Shown in pieces: positions 15,703-24,737 of a stretch of 34,487 nt of DNA. Numbering within the stretch: the stretch's first letter is position 1; each line of letters starts with the position of its first letter. The DNA is from Clostridia bacterium (GTDB lineage Bacteria; Bacillota_A; Clostridia; Christensenellales; Aristaeellaceae): contig BNUH01000029.1 in NCBI GenBank assembly GCA_025997215.1, positions 1 to 34,487 on the forward strand, in the 5' to 3' direction. Position numbers and translations under genes: made by a program. Below the pieces are notes generated by a model that ran no database searches, had not been told where the DNA came from, and saw nothing but the letters and a program-made list of their open reading frames with translations.

Positions 15703-17250
15703 ATGAAGAGAAGTCTAGCTGTATTGATATCCCTGGCGCTGGTCTGTATTTGTGGATTTGCATCGGTCGGCACCGCAGAAGGTAGCGGGTATCCGCTGGA
15801 CACGGATACAACATTACGTGTCTGGTTTGCGGACATCGCCATTTCCGGCACATATACGTCGCAGGCAGAAGCGCTAATGTTTCAGAAAATCGAGGAACTA
15901 ACAGGTGTAACGGTGGAGTGGATCGCACCACCAGCGAGTTCCGACGCAGATACGGCCTACAACCTGATGATGGCTTCCAGTGACCTTCCTGACATCATCT
16001 GGTCGAAGCATATCGTCAACAATGCGCTGACCTATCTTGACGATGGCGTCATAATTGACTTGACCGATTATCTGACTGAAGAGTACATGCCAAACCTCAT
16101 GGCAGTCTATGAAGAAAACCCAACCTACGCGCTGGCCACTCGTACCGACGACGGGCGTATTTATGGAACGCCCAGCGTAGTGCAGGCAACGTCTTGGCAA
16201 GGCCCGTGGATGCGGACTGACTGGCTCGAAGCTGTCAGACTCGCTTCACCCGAAACCATTGACGATTGGACAGCAGTATTGACAGCCTTTAAGAGCCAGT
16301 ACAACGCGGCTTTCTCTACCCCGAAACTGGAGAATGACGTTTTCCTCGGCGCGTATGGATTGCCCAAGTTCAACCAGAACAATGGCTTTTTCCAGAAGGA
16401 TGGGAAGATCCAGTATGTTGCAGACTCTGATGGATATAAGGCTTACCTGACACAGTTGAACGAATGGTACAAGGCTGGTTTGATTGATCCCGATTTCATG
16501 ACGAACGATGAAACCGCAGTCGTTAACAAAGCCGCGAACGGCGAGACCGGCGCGATCAGCGGATTTCAGGTGACCGGTGCGCATATCAAAACTGCGCAAG
16601 GTGTTTACGGAACTGATGGTAATTGGAAACCAATCGCTTATCCGAAACTCGTCGGCGGAGAGCGCTCTCTTGTCGAGATGGGCTTGGATGTCATCGGCAT
16701 GGCAAACGCAATCACAACACAGTGCAAGGATGTCGGAGTCGCCGTACGTTTCCTCGACTGGATGTACTCGCGTGAAGGTATCAATACATTCAACTTCGGC
16801 ATTGAAGGGATCTCGTTTGTGTATGATGAAAACGGGAATCCCCAATATACAGACGAATTCCTGAACGGGCCGGAAGGCATGGTCGAATACGCGCGCCGCT
16901 ATACGGCGGTCGTCGGCAATGCCCCCAGCATAAAGAGTGCCGAAGCCGGCAACGCGCGCAATGACGCCGCTTCCAACGAAGCGGAAGCCGTTTGGAAGAG
17001 CGATTGGACAAACGCTGATTGGGCGGAGATTGTACTGCCGATTCTCGGTGCCACAGAAGAAGAGAACGAGCAGACCACTGACGCCATCGCCGCCCTCAAT
17101 ACCTATGTCAAAGAAGCAACCTACTCATTTGTCACAGGCGAACGCAGCCTCGACACATGGGATGCGTACCTCGCGGAATTAAACAAAATCGGATTGGAAA
17201 GAGTCAAAACCATCCGGCAGGCGCAGCTTGATCGTGTAAACGCGCGTTAG
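15703..17250 (+). CDS. Extracellular solute-binding protein of the second sugar ABC importer
   Basis: The N-terminus MKRSLAVLISLALVC is a Sec signal peptide; the mature domain of about 490 residues has the large family-1 binding-protein pattern (LEAVRLASPETIDDWTAVLTAF; DLPDIIWSKHIVN). The ATG at 15703 is used because AAGGAGGAG lies seven to eight bases upstream; the longer TTG-started frame from 15673 would run through that site. Cysteines at residues 15 and 17 lie in the signal peptide, but neither has a canonical lipobox around it. It is the first gene of the plus-strand operon, separated from its permeases by a hairpin that could let more binding protein than permease be made. Confidence 0.9.
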   Translation: MKRSLAVLISLALVCICGFASVGTAEGSGYPLDTDTTLRVWFADIAISGTYTSQAEALMFQKIEELTGVTVEWIAPPASSDADTAYNLMMASSDLPDIIWSKHIVNNALTYLDDGVIIDLTDYLTEEYMPNLMAVYEENPTYALATRTDDGRIYGTPSVVQATSWQGPWMRTDWLEAVRLASPETIDDWTAVLTAFKSQYNAAFSTPKLENDVFLGAYGLPKFNQNNGFFQKDGKIQYVADSDGYKAYLTQLNEWYKAGLIDPDFMTNDETAVVNKAANGETGAISGFQVTGAHIKTAQGVYGTDGNWKPIAYPKLVGGERSLVEMGLDVIGMANAITTQCKDVGVAVRFLDWMYSREGINTFNFGIEGISFVYDENGNPQYTDEFLNGPEGMVEYARRYTAVVGNAPSIKSAEAGNARNDAASNEAEAVWKSDWTNADWAEIVLPILGATEEENEQTTDAIAALNTYVKEATYSFVTGERSLDTWDAYLAELNKIGLERVKTIRQAQLDRVNAR

Positions 17251-17263
17251 TTAGTGCCAGAAA

Positions 17264-17295
17264 AGAGGGCGGCAATGACTTGTCGCCCTCTCTTT
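17264..17295 (+). terminator. Intercistronic hairpin after the binding-protein gene
   Basis: An 11-bp stem (17264-17274 with 17281-17291, including one G-U pair) with a six-base loop is followed by CTTT, 14 bases past the stop codon. The weak T-tract suggests partial termination or protection of the upstream message from decay, a common way to raise binding-protein levels over permeases. Confidence 0.65.
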
Positions 17296-17326
17296 CCAAA
17301 GAGGTCTGCAGAAGGAGGCACTGCGT

Positions 17327-18265
17327 ATGACCAACGCATCGATCTATAAAGAGCCGCGTTTCGGCGCGCGCGTTATAAAAGACTGGCAAAGACACAAGTG
17401 GAAGTATCTGCTTGTGTTGCCGGTCATTGTGTTTTTTATTGTTTTCCACTATATACCCATGTATGGTATTGTGATTGCCTTCAAGAAATACAAACCTGTG
17501 CTCGGCATCATGGGTAGCAAATGGGTGGGTCTTCAAAATTTCCGCAGCTTCTTTTCTGACTATTACTTTGTGCGTATCGTTCGCAATACGTTCCTTCTCA
17601 GCATCTTCTCATTGCTATTCGGCTTCCCTATGCCGATTCTATTGGCGTTGTTGCTGAACGAATTGCGCGCGCATCGATTCAAGCGCACTGTCCAAACCAT
17701 CACATACATTCCGCACTTTATATCACTGGTCGTCATCTGCGGTCTGATCAGGCAGTTCAGTTTGAGCAATGGCGTTTTCAACGATATCATTGCGTTCGTC
17801 GGAGGCCGCAGGCAGCCTCTCCTACAAATCCCAGGCTATTTTCGTACAATCTACGTCGCCTCCAGTATTTGGCAGGAACTCGGCTGGAGTTCCATTATCT
17901 ATTTGGCGGCTCTCACTGGGGTGGATCCTCAATTGTACGAAGCGGCTGAGATCGACGGTGCCGGCAAAATCAGGCAGTCCTGGCATATCACGATGCCCGG
18001 CATTATGCCTACCATCATCATGCTTTTGATTCTGAATATGGGCTCTATACTCAACATCGGTTTTGAAAAATGCCTGCTTTTGTATAATGAGTCAACCTAC
18101 GAAACTGCAGATATTATCTCGACTTATGTCTACCGTAAGGGCTTAATTGACGCGAATTACAGTTATTCCACCGCGGTTGGACTGTTCAATTCCGTAGTCA
18201 ACATGGCGTTTCTGGCGTTTACCAATCGGATCAGTATACGCGCGGTTGGAATCGGACTGTTTTAA
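17327..18265 (+). CDS. LplB-type (CUT1) ABC sugar transporter permease
   Basis: A 312-residue membrane protein with the IPMYGIVIAFKKYKPVLGI signature, multiple spans and the EAA loop YEAAEIDGAGKIRQSWHITMP. AAGGAGG lies nine bases before its ATG. It is preceded by the binding protein and followed 14 bases later by the YtcP-type permease. Its sequence is closer in layout to the isolated permease at 139-1116 (GFEK, DANYSYSTAVGLFNSVVN against DYSYSSAVGLFSSVIN) than to the one at 14264-15232, suggesting a related pair. Confidence 0.93.
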   Translation: MTNASIYKEPRFGARVIKDWQRHKWKYLLVLPVIVFFIVFHYIPMYGIVIAFKKYKPVLGIMGSKWVGLQNFRSFFSDYYFVRIVRNTFLLSIFSLLFGFPMPILLALLLNELRAHRFKRTVQTITYIPHFISLVVICGLIRQFSLSNGVFNDIIAFVGGRRQPLLQIPGYFRTIYVASSIWQELGWSSIIYLAALTGVDPQLYEAAEIDGAGKIRQSWHITMPGIMPTIIMLLILNMGSILNIGFEKCLLLYNESTYETADIISTYVYRKGLIDANYSYSTAVGLFNSVVNMAFLAFTNRISIRAVGIGLF

Positions 18266-18279
18266 AGAAGGATACGGAT

Positions 18280-19164
18280 ATGGCAAAGAGATCCTCGCTC
18301 CAAAAGGCTTTCAATGTCGGCAACATATTGTTTATGTCGCTGCTGGTTGTTGTCACGCTTTATCCACTGTATTACGTACTCGTTGCTTCCTTTACAAGCA
18401 GCTCTGTGTTGGAAGCGCACAGAGGGCTTCTATGGTGGCCGCCCGCATATACATACAAAGCGTATCAGATTGCGTTTTCACACCCGTTGCTCGTAAGCGG
18501 TTTCCGGAACATCCTCGTGATCATGGGGGTCAGTCTACCGCTCAGCTTGATTACCACCGTTTTATGCGCGTATTTCATGTCGAGCAAAGGTATGATGTTC
18601 AAGAAGCTGGTCATGTACTTCATGCTGTTCACCATGTTCTTCAGCGGCGGATTGATCCCAAGCTACCTCAATATCAACAGGCTTGGTCTGTATAACTCTC
18701 TATGGGCGTTGATATTACCGAGCGCGTTGTCGCTCTATAACGCGATAATCACGAAAACCGCTATGGAATCCATCCCTGATTCGCTCACAGAATCGGCATT
18801 TATCGATGGTGCGAATGATCTGGTGATCTTGTTCCGGATCCTTGTGCCATTGATTCTTCCGACGCTTGCGGTTATGGCCTTGTATTATGGTGTTGGTCAA
18901 TGGAACAGTTGGTTTACGGCGACCATCTATATCAAAGATAACAAGAACATGCCCATACAAGCCATACTGCGCGGCATTCTGATTGCGAACCAAAAAACAC
19001 TGGACACAGGGATGGAAGTCGTTGGAGCGGACTATAAGGACACCTATGCGGAAACCATCAAGTATGCGGTAATCATCATATCGACAGTGCCGATATTGTT
19101 GGTGTACCCATTCCTCCAAAAGTATTTCGTAAAGGGTGTTATGATTGGCGCCGTTAAAGGCTGA
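18280..19164 (+). CDS. YtcP-type (CUT1) ABC sugar transporter permease
   Basis: A 294-residue membrane protein with about six spans, the EAA loop TESAFIDGANDLVILFRILVP and the C-terminus FLQKYFVKGVMIGAVKG typical of the family. GAAGGA precedes the ATG. It pairs with the upstream LplB-type permease and is followed 23 bases later by the GH13-like enzyme, so import and breakdown are in one transcript. No ATPase is encoded locally. Confidence 0.93.
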   Translation: MAKRSSLQKAFNVGNILFMSLLVVVTLYPLYYVLVASFTSSSVLEAHRGLLWWPPAYTYKAYQIAFSHPLLVSGFRNILVIMGVSLPLSLITTVLCAYFMSSKGMMFKKLVMYFMLFTMFFSGGLIPSYLNINRLGLYNSLWALILPSALSLYNAIITKTAMESIPDSLTESAFIDGANDLVILFRILVPLILPTLAVMALYYGVGQWNSWFTATIYIKDNKNMPIQAILRGILIANQKTLDTGMEVVGADYKDTYAETIKYAVIIISTVPILLVYPFLQKYFVKGVMIGAVKG

Positions 19165-19187
19165 TCATCAATCGAGAGGAGTGTATA

Positions 19188-21341
19188 ATGATGGAGGTCA
19201 ACGAGTATCAGCTGGATGGCTGGCGAATCGCATATGACGCGAAAAGCGGGAGTGTTTTGCGGGTCGGAAAAAACGGCGTTGCGGTCACCGAACAGCAAGC
19301 GCCTCTGTTCACACTAGTAGTAGACGGATTCAGCACGCATAACAACCAAGCGCAGATACACAATGTGGATCTCTACGACATCATCGGCGAAGACGCCTGT
19401 CTCTTGCGTGCAGAGAATGCCGAAAACGTTTTAACACTGGACGTCGATATGGGAAGAGGTTTTCAACTGTTTACCCGTTGGACGCCGGAAGGCACAAGAA
19501 TCCGCATAAACGCGGAGATCGTTTACAAAGGAGAAGGGAAACGTAGACTACGTTGGTTGAACTGGTGTACAAATATGCTCGATGCGGAAACATTAAAGCA
19601 AGTTGAGCCTTTCTGCCCAGGGTATACGATGAACCGAAGCGAACCCTACGATTTCCACCGCTCTGTGGGCAGCTATCGCCACGCGGAACTGCTTTCTCAC
19701 GGTCTTTTTGGAGAACATGTTCCCGCATATCGTCCCGGCATACTCGGCGTCTATGATCCCTCTGCACAGCGAGCGATTTGCTCCTGGTATTGCAGCGAAA
19801 TATACCCCTGTTATACGCCCTCATGGCATCATGGCGAAACGCTTACGCGGGACGCGCAGATACATTGTGAGCGTTGGATGCAGAAGGGAGATCGGCAATC
19901 CCTAGGCGATTTCTATTATGGCGTCGTCGACGGGACGCGGCAGGAATGCATCGAACAAATCATTGCATCGTATCAACGTTATGGATGGGATCGAAAAGAC
20001 GATTACACAGAAGTGCGTCAATTACGCGTTTGCGAGGTCTTCATAGGCAGCAAGAGCGAGCGAACATTGTTCCGCGATTATAACGAACTCTTTGATAGAA
20101 TGGATGAAATCCGCGCCTTGGGCTTCAATGCGATCGAGATCATGCCGCACATGCCTTTCCCATCCTACTCTGTACAGGATATGCTTGACATTGATATCAC
20201 CTACGGAAGCGCCGACGGGGTACGGCGCGTGACGCAAAAAGCGCATGCGCTGGGGATGCGTGTGATCATCGATATGGTTTTCCATGGGCCGCGAGAATAT
20301 GACTGTAATGATATCAACTTGCCGCGCTCGCCTTATCTGGATGAGCATCCCGATTGGTTTATGCGCCACGAAAGCGGCGTGTACGCGCGTACCTATACCC
20401 GATCGTTTGATCTGGGAAACCCTGATTATCAGAAACACATCGGCGATTGCATGCTGCTGTACCTTCGGGAATTGGGAGTCGACGGTTTTCGTCTCGACGC
20501 ACAGATGTGGAGCGAAACCGCAAACTGGGATGAAGCCTGCCCGCGCCAGCCGTATGAAGCGCTGCTCGCTGGTATGCGGATGATGGACGACATATCCGCA
20601 AGAATCCATACGGATTTCCCCAAAACTGTCTTCTATACAGAAGCTAACGGCCCTTATTCCGCCAAAGGCCACGAATACCGGTACAACTACGATATGCACT
20701 GGATGTTCCCCGCACTGATGCCGATCGTCGATCCGCGCGGCGCTTCTCCTCATACGTTGAATTTGATCTCCATGAACACGTTGTCCTGGCCAGATGCCGC
20801 GCTATGGCTAAGCGAGCTGCGCCAAACATCCCCGAAAGGCATGGCGATTGTGTACCAGACGGATTCCCACGATTCAGCCGAGTGGGGCGGGTATGTTGGC
20901 GGACAATACAACCGTGAAGCATACGGCGAGGCAGCGCACCGTGTGCTTTACGGCATAGTGAATTTCCTGGACGGAGCGTTAATGAGCATATACGGCGCGC
21001 AAAAGGGGAATGAGGATTTTTACAAAACCCTTGGTAGCCTCATGCTTGATCGCGTCATGCTTGAAGGAGATTGCGATTTGCTCGGCGTGCGTGCTGACGA
21101 TCAAAAGACCGCGACGATTTTGTGGTCATTCGGCAAAGATAGAAGATTGTTCGTGGGGAATATGGAGAATCGTCCGAAGCAAGTTGCACTGTCGCTGAGC
21201 CTGCCACAGCAAACGTACACCGCTACGGATCGATTGAGCGGCGGGATGGTTTTTTTTGATGGCACCGCCTTGACGTTGGATCTCAAGCCGCACGACGTAT
21301 TGGTGCTCGATATTACCGTTCATTCGGAGGAATCAATATGA
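19188..21341 (+). CDS. Alpha-amylase-superfamily (GH13-like) glycoside hydrolase
   Basis: A 717-residue cytoplasmic protein without signal peptide. Roughly the first 260 residues form an N-terminal beta-rich domain; a TIM barrel follows, with a short C-terminal beta domain. GH13 landmarks are visible: VIIDMVFHG for the first conserved strand, GFRLDAQ with the likely nucleophile Asp437, FYTEANGP with the likely acid/base Glu485, and DSHDS with Asp562. The first-region Asn of GH13 (DVVxNH) is replaced by Phe, so specificity may differ from classic amylases. It lies in the uptake operon and its stop overlaps the start of the next enzyme by four bases. It probably cleaves the imported alpha-glucoside or related oligosaccharide. 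Confidence 0.88.
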   Translation: MMEVNEYQLDGWRIAYDAKSGSVLRVGKNGVAVTEQQAPLFTLVVDGFSTHNNQAQIHNVDLYDIIGEDACLLRAENAENVLTLDVDMGRGFQLFTRWTPEGTRIRINAEIVYKGEGKRRLRWLNWCTNMLDAETLKQVEPFCPGYTMNRSEPYDFHRSVGSYRHAELLSHGLFGEHVPAYRPGILGVYDPSAQRAICSWYCSEIYPCYTPSWHHGETLTRDAQIHCERWMQKGDRQSLGDFYYGVVDGTRQECIEQIIASYQRYGWDRKDDYTEVRQLRVCEVFIGSKSERTLFRDYNELFDRMDEIRALGFNAIEIMPHMPFPSYSVQDMLDIDITYGSADGVRRVTQKAHALGMRVIIDMVFHGPREYDCNDINLPRSPYLDEHPDWFMRHESGVYARTYTRSFDLGNPDYQKHIGDCMLLYLRELGVDGFRLDAQMWSETANWDEACPRQPYEALLAGMRMMDDISARIHTDFPKTVFYTEANGPYSAKGHEYRYNYDMHWMFPALMPIVDPRGASPHTLNLISMNTLSWPDAALWLSELRQTSPKGMAIVYQTDSHDSAEWGGYVGGQYNREAYGEAAHRVLYGIVNFLDGALMSIYGAQKGNEDFYKTLGSLMLDRVMLEGDCDLLGVRADDQKTATILWSFGKDRRLFVGNMENRPKQVALSLSLPQQTYTATDRLSGGMVFFDGTALTLDLKPHDVLVLDITVHSEESI

Positions 21342-22792
21342 TTCGTACATATCCCACACCGCCGTTTGAGCCGACAAGCGCGGATTACGACGTTTCAGTT
21401 GGCGGAATAACACTGCACGCAAGTCCAATACGCGTGTCCGCGATGCCTGTGAATCAGATTTTTCGGGGCGTGCAGCGCGGCAAGGACGAAACCGAGCTCG
21501 CTAGCTATGTGTCGTTTGAAGGAGATCAGCCTGCCTCACTGCGTGTGACCGTTGGGTTTGATGTGTTTTGCGTGCGCGTTGTCCCGGCGTCGGCAGGCAT
21601 CACGCTCACTATACATGGGAGAAACATTACGTTTACGCTGCCAAAACCCGGATCCTATACGTTGGAAGTCAATGGTGTGCACAAACCGCTTCATATCTTC
21701 TTCAATCCTCTGGAAATCGATGCGCCAGATCCAAACGATGATGCTGTGCTCTATTTCGCACCTGGGCTGCACAACGCAGGGCGCATTGAGATGAAGTCCG
21801 GGCAGACGCTCTACATTGCGGGCGGAGCGCGCGTACGGGGCTATGTGGTGGTCTACGACGCGCAGAACGTTTGTATACAGGGACGCGGTCTCATCGACGT
21901 ATCAAATATTCCGCGATTGGCGAACCAAAACGCCATTCACATCAGCCGTTCAAGCCATATCCGCGTGGAAGGAATCATCTTACACGACGCGCCTTGCTTC
22001 GCCGTGACTGTCGCCAATTCGGAATATGTCGAAATCGATAACGCGAAAGTGATCGGCCAGTGGCGTTATAATTCGGACGGCATTGATCTGTACAACAGTC
22101 GGCATGCGATCATTCGGAATTGCTTTGTACGTACGTTCGACGATTGTATCGTGTTGAAAGGCGGTTATCAGGTCGCAGGGCGTAGCATGGAACATGTTTC
22201 TATGTCTGATATTCTGGTAGAAGACTGCGTTCTGTGGAACGATTGGGGGCGTGCTCTAGAAATCGGGGCGGAAACTATTGCGGACGAGATGCGCGACATA
22301 ACGTTCCGTCATTGCGAGGTGCTCCATTTTTTGTTCATTGCCTGTGATGTACAGGCGTGCGGCGACGCGTATGTGCATGATGTTCTTTTTGAAGACATCA
22401 ATGTCGGCGAACCGCTGGATCCGCAGTGCGAACCGCGTTTGACGGAGATCTTCATTCGCCCCATGTGTTGGCTATCTGCTGAGAAACTGTCGCATGTCGG
22501 CGATATCACATTCCGTAATATCGCCTATACGGGACGTACCTGCGTACCCAACCGATATATAGGTTTTGGGGAAGAAAGCGACGTACAGCGCGTTTCTCTT
22601 GAGAACATCACGATCAATGGGCAGCGGCTTACCGAAGCAGGGCATCCTATGAGCCAATTCATCTATAACCGGTTTGCGAATGTCATTGCCGTCGATGGAA
22701 AACCAATTGATATGGCTTCTGCATTCCTGGAAGATGAAAAGGCGACCTGTTCCAGTTTCTTGATCGGGAACGGCGCTTTTGTTAGTAAATAG
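21338..22792 (+). CDS. Right-handed beta-helix glycoside hydrolase (GH28-like)
   Basis: A 484-residue protein with no signal peptide. The first 130 residues or so look like a beta-sandwich; the rest has the stacked strand pattern of a parallel beta-helix (IHISRSSHIRVEGIILHDA, SEYVEIDNAKVIG). Two polygalacturonase-type motifs are present: NSDGID (Asp247) and FDDC (Asp268-Asp269). The GHG and RIK motifs of typical GH28 are not seen, so this is either a divergent GH28 or another beta-helix family such as GH49-like. Its ATG lies in the stop of the GH13-like gene (ATGA), indicating coupled translation and joint action on one glycan. Confidence 0.75.
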   Translation: MIRTYPTPPFEPTSADYDVSVGGITLHASPIRVSAMPVNQIFRGVQRGKDETELASYVSFEGDQPASLRVTVGFDVFCVRVVPASAGITLTIHGRNITFTLPKPGSYTLEVNGVHKPLHIFFNPLEIDAPDPNDDAVLYFAPGLHNAGRIEMKSGQTLYIAGGARVRGYVVVYDAQNVCIQGRGLIDVSNIPRLANQNAIHISRSSHIRVEGIILHDAPCFAVTVANSEYVEIDNAKVIGQWRYNSDGIDLYNSRHAIIRNCFVRTFDDCIVLKGGYQVAGRSMEHVSMSDILVEDCVLWNDWGRALEIGAETIADEMRDITFRHCEVLHFLFIACDVQACGDAYVHDVLFEDINVGEPLDPQCEPRLTEIFIRPMCWLSAEKLSHVGDITFRNIAYTGRTCVPNRYIGFGEESDVQRVSLENITINGQRLTEAGHPMSQFIYNRFANVIAVDGKPIDMASAFLEDEKATCSSFLIGNGAFVSK

Positions 22793-22805
22793 GAGGCGGT
22801 TTTGA

Positions 22806-22835
22806 GGGGATTGACGCGTGTGGGTGTCAATCTCC
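22806..22835 (+). terminator. Hairpin downstream of the second sugar operon
   Basis: GGGGATTGAC (22806-22815) pairs with GTCAATCTCC (22826-22835) across a ten-base loop, with one G-U pair. It begins 13 bases after the stop codon. Only ATTT follows the stem, so it is a probable but imperfect terminator. Confidence 0.55.
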
Positions 22836-23071
22836 ATTTGGCCTTCATGGATACCGGGATCAAGACAAAGTACTGACAGGAATGAAGAAGGTGATATAAA
22901 TATACCCAATTGATTATCTCGCTAGCAGTATTCTGCTTCACTCGTTGGTTGTGCTTTTTCGCACGTGCATTTTCTGAGCAGCGTATGTGTTAGGCTCACA
23001 TGCCGAGAAAATTGCTGTGTGAGACTCATATTCACCGTATTGCCGTAAAGCATAAACAGCAGAGTCTCTTG

Positions 23072-23529
23072 TCAAATAACCCCTCTTTTCCCAGCCCGGT
23101 CCCTTTCCCTATACTGTGCATGATACGCAACCCACCCGACATCTCGTGCCTTCCGCATGCTCGCATATGCATAGGTCCCGCTCAACCCTCGAAGAATCAC
23201 ATGCCGGTTGTGCCAGCCCATGCCAAGAGAGATCAAAAAAGTAGTACCTTGATACTTTTCGTTGTACAACTCGTTGTTCAACTTATAAACACTCCTCGTG
23301 CTCAGCGCATGACAGCATATCCGCTCCACCAAGTCTGTATAGGCAAGTATATCGTTTGAGGGTGCCCCGTCAGGGAACCACGGAAACTTCAACAACCTGT
23401 CCTCTTTCACTATCGGCAGCCATCCAGCCCGAAGGCGCGCTTGAGCAGGTTATACCTGCTGTACACAAGCTGTTTGAGAGTTTCGAACTTCAGTGGCGTA
23501 AACCCGGTCGCTGGGTAAGTCAGCGTCAA
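23072..23529 (-). pseudogene. Frameshifted remnant of an unrecognised protein gene
   Basis: Two minus-strand frames read as one protein if a shift is allowed near 23411-23425. The first gives TYPATGFTPLKFETLKQL and then RYNLLKRAFGLDG before a stop; the second continues with KEDRLLKFPWFPDGAPSNDI and then ICCHALSTRSVYKLNNELY for about 110 residues, ending at 23072. Composition is strongly protein-like with Trp, Tyr and Asp in sensible places, while the opposite strand is not. A possible start is TTG at 23529. I do not recognise the family; a broken mobile-element or phage-type gene is one option. A sequencing error instead of a true frameshift is also possible. Confidence 0.5.
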
Positions 23530-23638
23530 AATCAATCACCCCATACCTATTTTACCCGTTCTCAGAGACATATCAAGTGGCTAATACCGACAATGATTCC
23601 GCTGATTATTCTCCAGATAGTTTGGCATCCATAACTAA

Positions 23639-23663
23639 AGGTCTCTCGTCTATCGAGTGACCT
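23639..23663. other. Short hairpin
   Basis: AGGTC-T-CTCG (23639-23648) pairs with CGAG-T-GACCT (23654-23663) around a five-base loop, with one internal T-T mismatch. On the minus strand it is followed by TTTAGTT, so it could end a leftward transcript. Confidence 0.4.
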
Positions 23664-23727
23664 AATATTGTTATGGAGCTTTGTTTAGCAATATCGAAAA
23701 AAGTTCCCCAGTTTTAGCACAATTTTC

Positions 23728-23756
23728 TTGACCTGCAGAATAGGTAGTGATACACT
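23728..23756 (+). promoter_or_regulatory. Isolated sigma-70-like promoter
   Basis: TTGACC (23728-23733) and TACACT (23751-23756) are separated by exactly 17 bases. No intact gene follows directly; the T7SS genes start about 1 kb downstream. It may drive a small RNA, a 33-codon frame at 23777-23878, or be left over from a decayed gene. Confidence 0.4.
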
Positions 23757-24242
23757 AGATCAAGCAGAATTTTCCAATGGCCATCGACAATAGACAGGAG
23801 GCAAGACTTAAGAGGGCCATTTGCTGCTTGACGGTTGATGTGGTTGCTACCTTAACCCCTGTAGCGACTGCGAGGTAAAAAAGACCAATCGGGAGTCATT
23901 CGGAAGCTCACCGGTTACGATGACGAGGGACCACCTGTAGCGGCCGCGGACTGCGCCATATAGACCCGCTCTGACATAGGGGAATAGCGAGTGCGAACAT
24001 TGCTTATACTCTGATAAGCTAATTCGTATTGGTAAAGTGTGTGGTTTATGAGAATGATTGCGGATAACGAATACAAAGATTGTTTGTTGTATACACACTA
24101 CATTGGAGCGACTGGAGAGATTGACGAGGATCGCATCTAAAAACGCAATAAACATACTGCAGCCTTTAGCGGACAGAAATTTTCACGACACATAAGATAT
24201 GATTACATATTGTCAAGACCGCTTATATGAAAATACAGAGAC

Positions 24243-24256
24243 TATGTTATAACATA
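24243..24256. promoter_or_regulatory. 14-bp perfect palindrome, possible operator
   Basis: TATGTTATAACATA is its own reverse complement. It lies about 480 bases upstream of the T7SS operon in A/T-rich DNA and contains a TATAAC element. It could be a dimeric regulator site; function is not shown. Confidence 0.3.
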
Positions 24257-24737
24257 TTGGTCGTACAGCAAGGTAAATGTGCGGTCACAGTTTCGAACGG
24301 CAGATTGCGCTTGGTCGCTTAACAGTAACGCCGTATATTTTGATTACACCGACACTTGTGCCAGCAACGCAAACCTTACACACCACTTACTCCTTTTATA
24401 CATTGACACAACCACTAGCGGCATTCCTATAGATGCTATAGCGAAACTGGTACCATTTTGGTACGTGTACATCCAAATGATGGGCTGCAAATGTGAGATC
24501 CACGCCGGATTACTCCAGCCCCAGTTACTACTTTGCCGAAGCGCCAGCATACATGCGTTTTAGCTAAAGCGCAAAGATACTCAACAAGCAGTCGAATGAA
24601 AATTGGTATATGATTGATATGTCTACTGGATCAAATGGCACAATAAGGAAACGAACTAATAAGCGGCAGGAAAATAGTGGTTTTAGCTACTTATCGTTGA
24701 TTGATGTTTACCCAGATTAACCGACGGAGGTACCATT

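Larger units (their letters stand above)
22836..24737. other. Decayed intergenic stretch between sugar and T7SS regions
   Basis: About 1.9 kb with no intact gene that I can support. It contains a frameshifted minus-strand gene remnant (23072-23529), a hairpin (23639-23663), an isolated sigma-70-like promoter (23728-23756) followed by a 33-codon frame (23777-23878) with no good ribosome-binding site, a 14-bp perfect palindrome (24243-24256) and, from about 24300 to 24720, frame-broken coding-like sequence. Base composition shifts toward A/T across it, so it may mark the boundary of a transferred segment. Confidence 0.6.

Noticed and set aside
20022..20753. Minus-strand open frame of 243 codons
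   Set aside because: Antisense to the GH13-like gene, whose catalytic motifs are clear.
23000..23359. Plus-strand open frame of 119 codons
   Set aside because: The opposite strand is far more protein-like; this frame is Pro/His-rich without domain features.
23777..23878. 33-codon frame after the isolated promoter
   Set aside because: Signal-peptide-like composition is suggestive, but there is no ribosome-binding site at a proper distance, so it is mentioned only in the intergenic note.
23847..24155. Minus-strand open frame of 102 codons
   Set aside because: Weak ribosome-binding site and no recognisable pattern; might be real but not supportable.
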